From: Clostridia bacterium
GTDB lineage: Bacteria > Bacillota > Clostridia > Christensenellales > Aristaeellaceae
Assembly: GCA_017541105.1 (NCBI GenBank)
Contig: JAFXZS010000001.1
Coordinates: 1-64,000, forward strand
Direction: 5' to 3'
Length of the DNA stretch: 64,000 bases
The position numbers were made by a program, and so were the translations under genes. Positions 41,988 through 50,793 of this stretch are shown here, one piece after another (position 1 is the first letter of the stretch; every line of letters starts with the position of its first letter). Under the pieces are notes generated by a model that worked only from the letters and a program-made list of their open reading frames with translations, was not told where the DNA came from and searched no databases.

Positions 41988-42638
41988 TTATATGACCCAC
42001 AATCCGTCTGATTCCACGCGGCATGGCAGGAACAGAATGTTTACCCCGGCAGCTTTCGCCTCTTCAAAAGCGATTCCGAACTCCGGATGTGTCTGAATAT
42101 TCGGCCTGACTTCCGTAATTCCTTCCATCTGGATTGCAAAAGCAAGCACGGCGCGGTATCCGTCCCCGGCAGCTTTGGCCAGTTCATGAAGGTGTTTGAC
42201 TCCCCGCACGGTCGGAGCATCCGGGAAATAGCCGATCCCATCAACTTCCAGCGTACAGCCTTTCACCTCCATCAGGATCCGCTCAGGGCCGCGCTCGAGA
42301 TAAAAATCGATTCTGGAATCACCGTAAGAATATTCCGGACGAATCAGATCGTAATGTTGTTTTTCAAGCCATTCATGCACAACCGCATTCGGTGCCTGGC
42401 TGTCAATGTTGATCATCAGGCCGTTGCTTTTTCTTACGGCAATCAGATCATACTTTGTTTTTCTGCCTTCTGTCCCCGGCGCCGACAGCCATACTTCGGC
42501 TCCCGGCAGCAGCAGCTCCCGGCACCGTCCTGTGTTTTTTACATGAACTGTCTCCGTATGATTGTCCATCTCCACATGCGCGATGAAACGGTTCGGGCGA
42601 TCCAGGAAGATTCCCTTTACAGTGTTCTGATATTTCAT
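41988..42638 (-). CDS. sfsA: SfsA family protein
   Basis: 216 residues, whole-length match in pattern to SfsA (sugar fermentation stimulation protein A). Seen: RPNRFIAHVEMD, HVKNTGRCRELLLPG, DSRIDFYLE, ILMEVKGCTLEVDGIGYFPDAPTVRG and the end AGVNILFLPCRVESDG. The Glu-x-Lys in MEVKG fits the PD-(D/E)xK nuclease-like core known for the family. E. coli SfsA affects maltose genes, but the real activity is unclear. The ATG overlaps the stop of the ComB-like gene as ATGA, so they are coupled. Confidence 0.93.
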   Translation of the reverse strand: MKYQNTVKGIFLDRPNRFIAHVEMDNHTETVHVKNTGRCRELLLPGAEVWLSAPGTEGRKTKYDLIAVRKSNGLMINIDSQAPNAVVHEWLEKQHYDLIRPEYSYGDSRIDFYLERGPERILMEVKGCTLEVDGIGYFPDAPTVRGVKHLHELAKAAGDGYRAVLAFAIQMEGITEVRPNIQTHPEFGIAFEEAKAAGVNILFLPCRVESDGLWVI

Positions 42639-43327
42639 ACAACAATTTTTCTTGCGATAAATCCTTCGCTGTCTTTGTCAATCCTCAGCACAAATTCGAA
42701 CCTGTCACGGGCAACGCACATCCAAAAGTCCTGTTCCGGATAGATTTCCTGAAGCTCCGGATGAAAGAAATGGGCGCCGCCGCCGAAACGGAGATTCCTG
42801 AGTTTCAGATCAATATCCGGCATTCCGGCTCCGGTCAGCAGGCTTTTCAGATAAACCGCGCACAGCTCATCTTCTTCCGCTTCCGCCAATCCTTCTTTTC
42901 CCATGCATACCAGGGATACCTTTTCCGGATTTTTCCGGCGGATATATTCAGCAACCGGCTTTGCGTTGACAAAGCTTCCGGTCAGGATCTCATCCGCGCG
43001 GCCGGCATTCACAATTCCCTGCGTCCCCGCACTGGTGGTATGGATGACCCGCTTTCCGCGGACCAGGCCCGGATATACGGAAGACGGCGAATTGCCCAGG
43101 TCACAGCCCTCAATCTTCTTTCCGTGCCGCTCCCCGATCAGGATACAGTCCCGATCTTTCTCTCTCCAGGCAAACGTCTCTTCGATGGAACCAACCGGCC
43201 GGACTTCACCGGCTCCCAGCGCATAAAGATAACACTCCATGGAAAACGCGCGGAACACGTCAATGATAACCACCAGTCCGTCTGCCTGCTTCGCGCCTTC
43301 AATCAGATGAAAAATTCCAATGTCCAT
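42635..43327 (-). CDS. 2-phosphosulfolactate phosphatase (ComB) family protein
   Basis: 230 residues. LVVIIDVFRAFSMECYLYALGA at the start, ILIGERHGKKIEGCDLGNSP, VIHTTSAGTQG and DELCAVYLKSLL are the ComB signatures. ComB removes phosphate from 2-phosphosulfolactate in coenzyme M synthesis in methanogens; bacterial relatives without a CoM pathway act on unknown substrates. No other sulfolactate gene is near. The frame opens at a GTG (43339), but ATG 43327 is six bases after GAGG and is preferred. Coupled to sfsA. Confidence 0.85.
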   Translation of the reverse strand: MDIGIFHLIEGAKQADGLVVIIDVFRAFSMECYLYALGAGEVRPVGSIEETFAWREKDRDCILIGERHGKKIEGCDLGNSPSSVYPGLVRGKRVIHTTSAGTQGIVNAGRADEILTGSFVNAKPVAEYIRRKNPEKVSLVCMGKEGLAEAEEDELCAVYLKSLLTGAGMPDIDLKLRNLRFGGGAHFFHPELQEIYPEQDFWMCVARDRFEFVLRIDKDSEGFIARKIVV

Positions 43328-43458
43328 TCCAATCCTCACAAATCTTCTTCTGCCGGCAGGGGAACCCTCCTGTTTCAGCCGGCCGTGCCGGCAAACGGCT
43401 GCATGACTGAAACTGCCATCCGGAAATGCCGGGAAGCAGGCCTTCGGGATTCCGGGGT

Positions 43459-45396
43459 TTACACACTCCGGTGCCGCCTGTTTTTGACCTTGTACCGGTA
43501 CATCCTTTCATCCGCTTCACTCAGGGCATTGTCCAGGCTGATCTGCCGGTAATCCGGAAACACAGCGCATCCGATACTGGCGGAAACCGTATATGGTTTT
43601 GCGGCACGCTCCGAGTGTTTCGCGATTGCTTCTGAAAAATCCCCGGACCGCCCTGCTTCGTCTCCCTTGCTGTACGTTCCGATGCCGATCAGGAAGAATT
43701 CGTCCCCGCCGCTCCGGACACAGATCTCATTGCTTCTCGCGATGGACTGCAGGGCATCGCAGACGGTCCGGATACCGAAATCTCCCTCGCTGTGGCCGAA
43801 CGTATCATTCACATACTTCAGGCCGTCCATGTCCACAACGCCTACAAACAGGGCGTCTCCTTCCCGGGCTTCGGAAACCATGGACCGGTACATGGCGTAC
43901 ATGCCTCTCCGGTTATAGGCTCCGGTCATTTCATCCCGCACGGAGATGGATTGCAGGCGTTCCCTGATCCGTGACATTTCCAGCGCGTTATTCAGGTATC
44001 GGATCCAGTTCCGGTAGACCACATTGATGATCGGCTGGCTGCAAAGCTCTCTTTGAAGGACCGTATATCCCAGCAGAACGCCGTCGAAATGCACCGGGGA
44101 AAAATAGAACACGGACGGCTTTTCGCGCGCGGTGTCCAGGAAGGGCAACATCGCATCGGTACGGAACGCCACGGCGTTTTCCTTCCCGAAGAACGACCTG
44201 TCCTCCGTCATGGAACGGGCAGCACAGATCTGCATCGTTTCGGGATATCCGTCATAGCGCATATCATCCATATCCTGCCAGTTGCATTTCAGGCACAGGT
44301 AAAAAGCCTGAAAGGGCCTCAGCAGATCCGCATAATGATGTATATTCCGGAAGCATTCTTCCGCGGACCCGGACGCGGTAAAGCCTTCCATAACGTAACC
44401 TTCCATAAAGTTTCCGAATCCCACCCGGTCGTTCTGTTCCTCGTCGGCCTGGTTATAGCTGCTGATATACAGATAGTCCCGGAAATGCTTCATCGCATAA
44501 GCGGGATCCGTCATGCAGCCGCAGCTCGCGCCTGCGTGAAACTGCGCGGAAACCTCGTGCCGCAAAGGATTCAGTTCCGCTTCCGGCTCGATCAGACTCC
44601 GCAGATAATCCACCGCGTTTGCGCCCATTTCCTTATCAGAGGGCTCATAAGAGGAGATGGTTGTCTGATTGACAGCTCCTTCATCGGAGGAATCAAAGCC
44701 GATGACCAGCACATCCTCCGGAACCCGGATGCCCAGTTTGATCAGCCGGTCCACCAGACCGATCGCCATACAGTCTCCGGCACAGATTACCGCGTCGGGC
44801 CGGGGGATTTCATTGCCCGCGATCTTTTTTGCCAGCGTGTCCCCGCTGAAATAGTAGAAATCCCCATACACAATGTGTTCCGGCAGGACATCCAGCCCGT
44901 GCCTGCGGATCTCGTCAAGGTACAGCGCAAGCCTTGTTTCCGCAATTTCATTTCCCTGCGTGCCGGTAAGGATGCATATCCGTTTCCTTCCATGGACTTC
45001 AATCGCGTGCCGGCATTGCTCCCGGATCGCGTTCTCATTGTTGTTCTGTATCAGGTGAATGCCGTCCATGGGAAGTTCCAGCGCGCATTTGGGCAGCTTT
45101 TCGTATCGGGAAAGCCTGGAGAGCAGCCTTTTCTGTATTCTGTCATCAGGATCGCCCGTAAGGGTCACGCTGTCGAGGATGACGCCGTCAAGCCTGTCCA
45201 GGCTGGCAAGCTCAAAGATATTCGCTTCCCCGCGCACATAATCCTCATGCGGAAAGGAAAGATGAACGCTGGGCGCGAATACGCACAGGTCATAATCGTA
45301 TTTTTCACATTGCGTCATGATGCCTTTCAGGATTCTCCGCACATGCGTTGTTTCCGGATAGGCTGTAAAGAGTCCGATTCGCCTGCGGCTGTTCAT
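43459..45396 (-). CDS. Periplasmic-binding-like (LacI-type) sensor fused to GGDEF diguanylate cyclase
   Basis: 645 residues. Residues 1-290 are a LacI/RbsB-type sugar-sensor fold without a DNA-binding domain (RRIGLFTAYPETTHVRRILK, LDGVILDS, PDAVICAGDCMAIGLVDRL, VLVIGFDSSDEGA). Residues 300-470 are a linker domain common in Clostridia GGDEF proteins. Residues 475-640 are a GGDEF domain: VRDEMTGAYNRRGMY, then SGGDEFFLIG with the active site intact. No signal peptide or membrane segment, so it senses a ligand in the cytoplasm and makes c-di-GMP. ATG 45396 has GGAGG eight bases before it. The neighbour upstream is the compact ABC system. Confidence 0.9.
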   Translation of the reverse strand: MNSRRRIGLFTAYPETTHVRRILKGIMTQCEKYDYDLCVFAPSVHLSFPHEDYVRGEANIFELASLDRLDGVILDSVTLTGDPDDRIQKRLLSRLSRYEKLPKCALELPMDGIHLIQNNNENAIREQCRHAIEVHGRKRICILTGTQGNEIAETRLALYLDEIRRHGLDVLPEHIVYGDFYYFSGDTLAKKIAGNEIPRPDAVICAGDCMAIGLVDRLIKLGIRVPEDVLVIGFDSSDEGAVNQTTISSYEPSDKEMGANAVDYLRSLIEPEAELNPLRHEVSAQFHAGASCGCMTDPAYAMKHFRDYLYISSYNQADEEQNDRVGFGNFMEGYVMEGFTASGSAEECFRNIHHYADLLRPFQAFYLCLKCNWQDMDDMRYDGYPETMQICAARSMTEDRSFFGKENAVAFRTDAMLPFLDTAREKPSVFYFSPVHFDGVLLGYTVLQRELCSQPIINVVYRNWIRYLNNALEMSRIRERLQSISVRDEMTGAYNRRGMYAMYRSMVSEAREGDALFVGVVDMDGLKYVNDTFGHSEGDFGIRTVCDALQSIARSNEICVRSGGDEFFLIGIGTYSKGDEAGRSGDFSEAIAKHSERAAKPYTVSASIGCAVFPDYRQISLDNALSEADERMYRYKVKNRRHRSV

Positions 45397-45490
45397 TTCG
45401 GGGCCCTCCATATTCAGTCAGTATTCCCGGCAGCAGGTCCTGTTTCCGCCCGGCTGCGGGCGGTTCTCATCCGGATCCGCTGCTTCTGCT

Positions 45491-46582
45491 TCAGCTCCTG
45501 ACGGTCAGTACGACCTGGTTTGCCATGTCCCTGTCTTCCTGCGTATTGTATGTGATCTCCGCCGCGGCGCCCTTCAGCACCGCCTGTGCCAGTTCATCCC
45601 CGGACCGGGTGAGGTCTGCCTGCGGGCCGTTGTACTGAACGGTCATTTTGGTTGCCTGCTCCTCTTGCGAATACTCGATCGCGGTATGGATTATCGGGCT
45701 TTCCAGTGACGGGATCAGGGCCTGCTGGACCAGTTCCTCGAAGGCCAGCTGGATGCGGCTTGCCATTCTGGGAGGGATCTGGTTACGGTTGCAGTACGTG
45801 CTGATTTCCCCGGCCATTCCCAGGAAATCGTAATCTTTGCTGTTGATATCCAGCTCCAGCACTTTCAGCCGGTGAATGAAACGGCGCGTTTTTTCCTTTA
45901 CGGGATGGTCAAAAACCTGTTCCGGTGTGCCGTCTTCATAGATGCCGCCTTCGTCCATATAGAATACGCGGTTGCAGATGGCCCGGGCAAAATTCATTTC
46001 ATGGGTCACGATCATCATCGTTTTTCCGGTCCGCGCCAGGTCCCGGATGACGGCCTGCACTTCGCCGACCATGGTCGGATCCAGCGCACTGGTGGGCTCA
46101 TCCAGCAGAATAATATCCGGATCCATCGCCAGTGTCCGGGCGATGGCAATACGCTGCTTCTGGCCGCCGGAAAGCTCGTCCGGGTAGTTCAGCGCCTTCT
46201 CTGCCAATCCCACCATCCTCAAAAGGCGCATCGCCTCGTCATAAGCTTCCTGCCGGCTCTTCCGGAGCAGATCCACAGGGGAGAGCATGATGTTCTCGAT
46301 CACGGTCAGGTGGCCGAACAGGTTGAAGGACTGGAACACCATGCCCATTTTCTGGCGCACTTTGCAGATGTTGCATTTCGGGTCGGTGATTTCCGTACCG
46401 TTGACCCAGATCCGTCCCTCCGTAGGCTTTTCCAGCAGGTTAATACAGCGCAGCAGCGTGCTCTTTCCTGTCCCGGAAGGCCCGATGACAGAGATCACAT
46501 CCCCGTCATGGATCTCTGTATTTACATCTTGCAGCGGTGTAATGTTCGGATATGCTTTTTTCAGATGCTCGATCTTAATCAT
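45491..46582 (-). CDS. ABC transporter ATPase with degenerate GHKL-like domain, paralogue
   Basis: 363 residues, same architecture as 29164-30258 and very similar through its whole length. Walker A GPSGTGKST, signature LSGGQKQRIAIARTLA (standard Arg here), Walker B IILLDEPTSALDP. The C-terminal part from about 250 again has the N-box-like helix (IQLAFEELVQQALIPSL, Gln for Asn) and YNGPQADL where the G1 box should be, so this tail is conserved in two copies although the ATP-binding residues are lost. Its ATG overlaps the permease stop by 8 bases, exactly as in the other system. Confidence 0.9.
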   Translation of the reverse strand: MIKIEHLKKAYPNITPLQDVNTEIHDGDVISVIGPSGTGKSTLLRCINLLEKPTEGRIWVNGTEITDPKCNICKVRQKMGMVFQSFNLFGHLTVIENIMLSPVDLLRKSRQEAYDEAMRLLRMVGLAEKALNYPDELSGGQKQRIAIARTLAMDPDIILLDEPTSALDPTMVGEVQAVIRDLARTGKTMMIVTHEMNFARAICNRVFYMDEGGIYEDGTPEQVFDHPVKEKTRRFIHRLKVLELDINSKDYDFLGMAGEISTYCNRNQIPPRMASRIQLAFEELVQQALIPSLESPIIHTAIEYSQEEQATKMTVQYNGPQADLTRSGDELAQAVLKGAAAEITYNTQEDRDMANQVVLTVRS

Positions 46583-48116
46583 GGATCTTCACCCCCTTCA
46601 GGATTCGTTCACGGCTGCGCTTCTTCGGGTCGATGCTGACATTGATCCGGCTGATCAGGAATCCCAGCAATCCTTCCAGCAGGAAATAGATGATCGTGAC
46701 GGCGATCAACGGGAAGAACGCCTCATAAGTCCGGCTCCGTACGATATCTCCCATTTTGGTCAGGTCCTGGACGGCTATATAGCCGACGATCGCAGTGGAC
46801 TGGATCAGGCTGACGACCTCTCCCTTGTACTGGGGCAGGATATGGGGCAATGCCTGGGGATGAATGATTTTGTAAAAAGTGCGCCGATCGGAATGGCCCA
46901 GCGCATAGGCTGCTTCATACTGGCCCTTGTCCACTGCGCCGACACCCATCTGCAGCAGCCCGAACACGGACGCTCCGAAGGTCAGTGAGAAACCGACCAC
47001 AGATACCATCAGGCCGCTGATGGCCACATTGCCGAAAACAACATAATACAGGATCATCAGCAGCACCACCATGGGCATTCCCTTGATCAGCCAGGTGGCA
47101 AAACCGGTAACGGCATTGGCAAAACGGTTTCCCTTCCGGCACATCATAAAGAGCCCGAACCCGAGGGCTGTGCCGAAGAGCATGGACAGCGCCGTAATCA
47201 GCAGGGTGTTCAGGATTCCGTTCACGAACAGGATCCAGCGGTCTTCCCGCAGGAAGGTTTTGTTGAAGCTGCTCCTGATCCCCTCCCAGAACGAAAGACT
47301 TTCCGATTCGCCCTGAGCGCCCTTCAGCACCGCCATCATTGTGCCGCACTGAATGTACGGCTCAGAGAAAACAACGCTTTCCTGCCGCTCTTCCTCAATG
47401 ATGAAACTCGCGGCAGCAAAATCCGCCTTGCCTGCCTGAATGGCCGGCACGATCGCGTCGAAGTTCATCACTTCAATGATCAGCCCGTAGCCGCCGGCTT
47501 CGCAGAACCGGGCGGCCATATCGATCTCAAAGCCGACAAGCTCGGTGCCCCTGAAATAATTCATGGGCGTATATGCGCCTTCCGTCACCATCCGGAGTGT
47601 CCCTTTCGGCGCGGGGAAAGAAGCATAATCCGGTATGGTTTTTTCGCTTTCCGGGCCTTCAATCCACTTATAGGCGATTTCGTCCATCTCGCCGCTTTCT
47701 TTCGCGGACACGATCCAGGCGTTCAGCTCTTCGGCCAGTTTTCTGCCCGACTCAGACCTGGGCAGGACACAGGCCATCTCGACAGGGTCCATATCCTCCG
47801 GAAGTACAGCGAGCTGGCTGTCTTCCGCGGCCATGAATTTCAGTACGGGCTCGTCTCCCGGAAAACCGTCGATCTTGTTGGTTTCCAGCGCCGCGGCCAG
47901 ATCCGGATAGCTGTTGTAGAAGCTGATTTCAGCCTCCGGCAGCAGTTTTTCAACCAGCAGCTCGTAGTCCGTCCCGACCTGCACGCCGATCCGCTTGCCG
48001 TTCAGCTGCCACAGGGATGTAAAAATGCCTTCCTGAGCGCTGCTTTCCGCCGGGAGAGGCAGAGCAGCCGCAAGCGCAAGCATCAGCACCAAAGCCAGCG
48101 CGACCCATTTTCTCAT
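46575..48116 (-). CDS. ABC transporter substrate-binding/permease fusion with lobe order 2-1
   Basis: 513 residues: signal peptide (AxA near residue 23, no lipobox Cys), lobe 2 of an amino-acid-type binding domain first (GKRIGVQVGTDYELLVEK, about 38-165), then lobe 1 (YTPMNYFRGTELVGFEIDMA, EEERQESVVFSEPY, about 172-265), then a HisM-type permease (285-490) with the loop EAAYALGHSDRRTFYKIIHP. Ordinary binding domains run lobe 1 then lobe 2, so this one is circularly permuted. It is the minimal form of the large 25368-29171 protein. ATG 48116 has AAGGAGG. Transcribed with the ATPase 45491-46582. Confidence 0.9.
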   Translation of the reverse strand: MRKWVALALVLMLALAAALPLPAESSAQEGIFTSLWQLNGKRIGVQVGTDYELLVEKLLPEAEISFYNSYPDLAAALETNKIDGFPGDEPVLKFMAAEDSQLAVLPEDMDPVEMACVLPRSESGRKLAEELNAWIVSAKESGEMDEIAYKWIEGPESEKTIPDYASFPAPKGTLRMVTEGAYTPMNYFRGTELVGFEIDMAARFCEAGGYGLIIEVMNFDAIVPAIQAGKADFAAASFIIEEERQESVVFSEPYIQCGTMMAVLKGAQGESESLSFWEGIRSSFNKTFLREDRWILFVNGILNTLLITALSMLFGTALGFGLFMMCRKGNRFANAVTGFATWLIKGMPMVVLLMILYYVVFGNVAISGLMVSVVGFSLTFGASVFGLLQMGVGAVDKGQYEAAYALGHSDRRTFYKIIHPQALPHILPQYKGEVVSLIQSTAIVGYIAVQDLTKMGDIVRSRTYEAFFPLIAVTIIYFLLEGLLGFLISRINVSIDPKKRSRERILKGVKIHD

Positions 48117-48248
48117 GAGGGTATTCCTCCTTGCGGAAAGATGCTTTATTCAGGCGTCAGCAGATCAAACTGATTGCCAATTGTTCAGCGCGGATCTTCC
48201 GAAGACCTTCCGGAGACCCTCATAGAAAACACTTGGTGATTATGTATT

Positions 48249-48277
48249 ATTTTATCATGACGAAGTGAAATATGCAA
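48249..48277 (-). promoter_or_regulatory. Promoter of the compact ABC system
   Basis: On the minus strand TTGCAT (48277-48272), a 17-base spacer and TAAAAT (48254-48249), followed by a leader of about 130 bases that shows an imperfect hairpin (48195-48220) but no known riboswitch. Confidence 0.6.
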
Positions 48278-48351
48278 TATTCCGGGGCTTGCCGGACCAC
48301 GCGGCCTTATCTGAAACGAGGCCCAAAGAAAGCAGGCGGCAGCCGCATCGG

Positions 48352-49644
48352 TCAGGGCAAAAAGATGTAGCGGGCGGTCAGGACCGGCAGGAGGTAACAG
48401 GCGGAAGAAACATCCGCATAAATCCGGCAGCGGCTGCCTGTTTCCAGCTGGAAGCCGGCATGTTTGGGGCATTCAACCACGACCGGCTGTGATTTTCCGT
48501 CTTCGCCGGTATTGAGGATGACCGTCAACGGGCTCCGGGAGAGAACCTGATGGACAACTCCTTCCAGCATGTATACCTGGCCGTATCCTGCTTCCACGTT
48601 GTCCAGCAGGGCGGCATAGCTCTCAGCAGTGAGCGGCCATGCTTTTTCGGTATATTCCTCCACGGGCGGAATGGCAGCTGCGGCTGATGCTTCTTCCGCG
48701 GTAAAATTCGGAACCACCCGCGGCGCATAGGTTCCGTCCGCAAGATAATCCGGAATGGAGGCGACGGCGGAAAAACCGGAAAGCTTTCCGCTTTTTATCC
48801 TCAGGCTTTCCAGATCATCCCTGTCGATGTGTTCCTGGTATTCCTCAAATGCCGCATCCACTTCAAACGCATAGTTATACAATCCATATGACAGGTCAAC
48901 AATTGTCGGTTGACCGATCCCGCCTCCGGAGCCGTAGAGGAGGTATTCTTCCTCCACGAGCATGCCAACCGTCTTCCCGGTCTGCGCGTCCAGCTCCGCC
49001 TGGTCCTTCGGTTTCACGGTGAACTCCTCGGTATAGCTCACAGGCAGGGACCAGGCATATGCCTGAAACGCATCAAATGCTTCGCCGTTATCCTCTGCCT
49101 GCATGCCGGCCATATACATTTCCTTCGCGCGGTCGTCCAGCAGCGTGACCATGCGGATATACTTTCCGTTCTTCTCCGCCACAACCGCAAGGTAATCGAT
49201 GTCACCGCCGACAGAGGCGGATTCTCCCGCGGTATCCACCGCTTCGCGGAAGTCCGCGGGAAGGCGCGGGCTCTCCCGCAGGAAAACGGCGCCGCAAATA
49301 TTGCAGGGCTTCAGATCCCGATACTTTTCCTCTCCCAGCTGCGCGTACGTAAAGCGGCCGTTCAGGGGCAGGTATTTCGGATTGACCAGTTTGCAGTTCT
49401 GATCCAGGTGGTAATACTGCCCGCCTGACAGATTGTAATACAACACCGTATCGTTCAGCGTGCCCGCCGGATCAGCATCCGGATCCGCCGCCCCTGCGGA
49501 GAGGCCCCGGCTTTCCAGCTCTTCCGATACCTGCCGGTACAGCATCAGCAAATCCGCGTCAGACAGGGAAGCAAGCTCCTCGGCGAGCGAAACCGAAGCA
49601 AACAAAACCGCTGCAGCAAGCAGAAAAATGAAGATTTTTTTCAT
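48352..49644 (-). CDS. Secreted protein with a cysteine/histidine metal-site-like domain
   Basis: 430 residues. A clear signal peptide (MKKIFIFLLAAAVLFASVSL) is followed by a short helical repeat (LASLSDADLLMLYRQVSEEL) common in secreted Clostridia proteins. Residues 90-135 hold YYHLDQNCKLVNPKYLPLNG and DLKPCNICGA, spacing H-x4-C...C-x2-C, a small domain that looks like an Ada- or zinc-type site and recurs in secreted proteins of gut Clostridia. The rest is unassigned; the end (VYMLEGVVHQVLSRSPLTVIL) resembles an OB-type strand pattern. ATG 49644 is used because it starts the signal peptide and has GGGAG upstream; the frame is open much further. Confidence 0.75.
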   Translation of the reverse strand: MKKIFIFLLAAAVLFASVSLAEELASLSDADLLMLYRQVSEELESRGLSAGAADPDADPAGTLNDTVLYYNLSGGQYYHLDQNCKLVNPKYLPLNGRFTYAQLGEEKYRDLKPCNICGAVFLRESPRLPADFREAVDTAGESASVGGDIDYLAVVAEKNGKYIRMVTLLDDRAKEMYMAGMQAEDNGEAFDAFQAYAWSLPVSYTEEFTVKPKDQAELDAQTGKTVGMLVEEEYLLYGSGGGIGQPTIVDLSYGLYNYAFEVDAAFEEYQEHIDRDDLESLRIKSGKLSGFSAVASIPDYLADGTYAPRVVPNFTAEEASAAAAIPPVEEYTEKAWPLTAESYAALLDNVEAGYGQVYMLEGVVHQVLSRSPLTVILNTGEDGKSQPVVVECPKHAGFQLETGSRCRIYADVSSACYLLPVLTARYIFLP

Positions 49645-49786
49645 GAACCTGTTCTCCCTATAATCTGTTTTGTTCTGTTCCGCGGCCGGGCATTCCTGCC
49701 TGCAGAACGAACTCAATGATATAACGACGGACCGGGTATTTTTGTTTCCTTCCGGCGAAAGATGCAGGTCCCGGCCGGAAAAAAGC

Positions 49787-49834
49787 TTGACGCGGCCGGT
49801 CGGCCGCGATAAAATGTGAACGGTCGGTCGCGTG
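49787..49834 (+). promoter_or_regulatory. Promoter and operator of the PfkB kinase operon, matching the TetR-gene operator
   Basis: TTGACG (49787-49792), a 17-base spacer and TAAAAT (49810-49815). GAACGGTCGGTCGCGT (49818-49833) starts two bases after the -10; the TetR gene promoter has GAACGTTCGGTCACGT in the same place. The spacer here is itself a palindrome (GCGGCCG, GT, CGGCCGC). Over 47 aligned bases I count 33 identities between the two promoters, with no gaps. Confidence 0.7.
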
Positions 49835-49866
49835 TTTATTGCGGGAAGGTGAGGCGGAGCACAGCA

Positions 49867-50793
49867 ATGAATCAGCATGCGGATGTATATCTTTTCGGAC
49901 AGGTGCTGGGGACGCATTCCTTTTTACTGAAGGACGGTTTTCTCCGGCCGGATGAATACTCGGAAATCAGGGAACAGTATTTTCTTCCGGGCGGGGAGAC
50001 CGGCACTGCAGCGACGGTGCTGGATTCCCTGGGTGTTTCCGTCCGGATGGACGGAACCTGGATCGGCACGGAGGTTGCGCCGATGCTGAAGGCCTTCTAT
50101 GCGGATAAAAAAGTGGATCTGTCCCCGCTGCACTTTACGGAGTCTCCCGGTGTCATGGATTATGTGGTGATTGCCGGGCTGGTGCGCTCTCCCATGGGAC
50201 GGTTCCAGACGATGTTTGCCTCCGGTGAGCGGTGGTGGAGTATCCCGAAGGAAGAAGACCTCGCGGGATGCAGGGCGGCTGCCATTGACCCCTTTTTCCG
50301 GGAGGAATCCCTGCTGGCAGCCGCGCTTTGCGAACGGCACGGGGTGCCCTATGTGACCATCGACTGTCCGCATGATTCCCCGCTGCACCGGGGAGCCGCA
50401 GTCAATGTGGTTTCCAGGGAGTGCACCGGAGAGCACTACGCGGGGCTGGCTCCCGAAGAAGTGATGGAGAAACTGACGGAAACATCCGGCGGGCTGACGA
50501 TCCTGACCCAGGGCGGAGGCGAAATGCTCTACGGCCGGAGGGGAGGAACCCTCCGCCGGATGAAGCCGTTCGATGTCGAGGTCCGAAGCACCCTCGGCGC
50601 GGGGGACACCTTCAAGGCCGGATGCGTATACGGCCTGCTGAACGGGATGGGCGATGAGGAACTGGTGCGCTTTGCCAGCGCCTGCTCCGGCATCGCAATC
50701 TCCCGGTTTCCGCTTCCGCTGAATCCGCCGAGGCCGGAGGAAGTCGGGAAGCTGATGTCAGCGGACCGGGGAAATGGCCAAAGGAGACTGTGA
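49867..50793 (+). CDS. PfkB-family carbohydrate kinase
   Basis: 308 residues of the ribokinase/PfkB fold. Seen: PGGETGTAATVLDSLG near residues 40-55 (first PfkB signature region), LTILTQGGGEMLYGRRGG near 215, and STLGAGDTFKAGCVYGLL near 240-257, with the catalytic Asp and anion-hole GAGD. It phosphorylates a sugar or nucleoside; the substrate cannot be named. ATG 49867 has GGAG seven bases before; the longer open frame upstream overlaps the promoter and is rejected. The stop shares one base with the next start (TGATG). Confidence 0.9.
   Translation: MNQHADVYLFGQVLGTHSFLLKDGFLRPDEYSEIREQYFLPGGETGTAATVLDSLGVSVRMDGTWIGTEVAPMLKAFYADKKVDLSPLHFTESPGVMDYVVIAGLVRSPMGRFQTMFASGERWWSIPKEEDLAGCRAAAIDPFFREESLLAAALCERHGVPYVTIDCPHDSPLHRGAAVNVVSRECTGEHYAGLAPEEVMEKLTETSGGLTILTQGGGEMLYGRRGGTLRRMKPFDVEVRSTLGAGDTFKAGCVYGLLNGMGDEELVRFASACSGIAISRFPLPLNPPRPEEVGKLMSADRGNGQRRL

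Noticed and set aside
45446-45463. Hairpin CCGCCCG/CGGGCGG as a terminator after the compact ABC ATPase
   Set aside because: A strong stem, but no T-run on either strand.
44053-45501. A 482-codon plus-strand frame
   Set aside because: Shadow of the LacI-GGDEF gene on the other strand.
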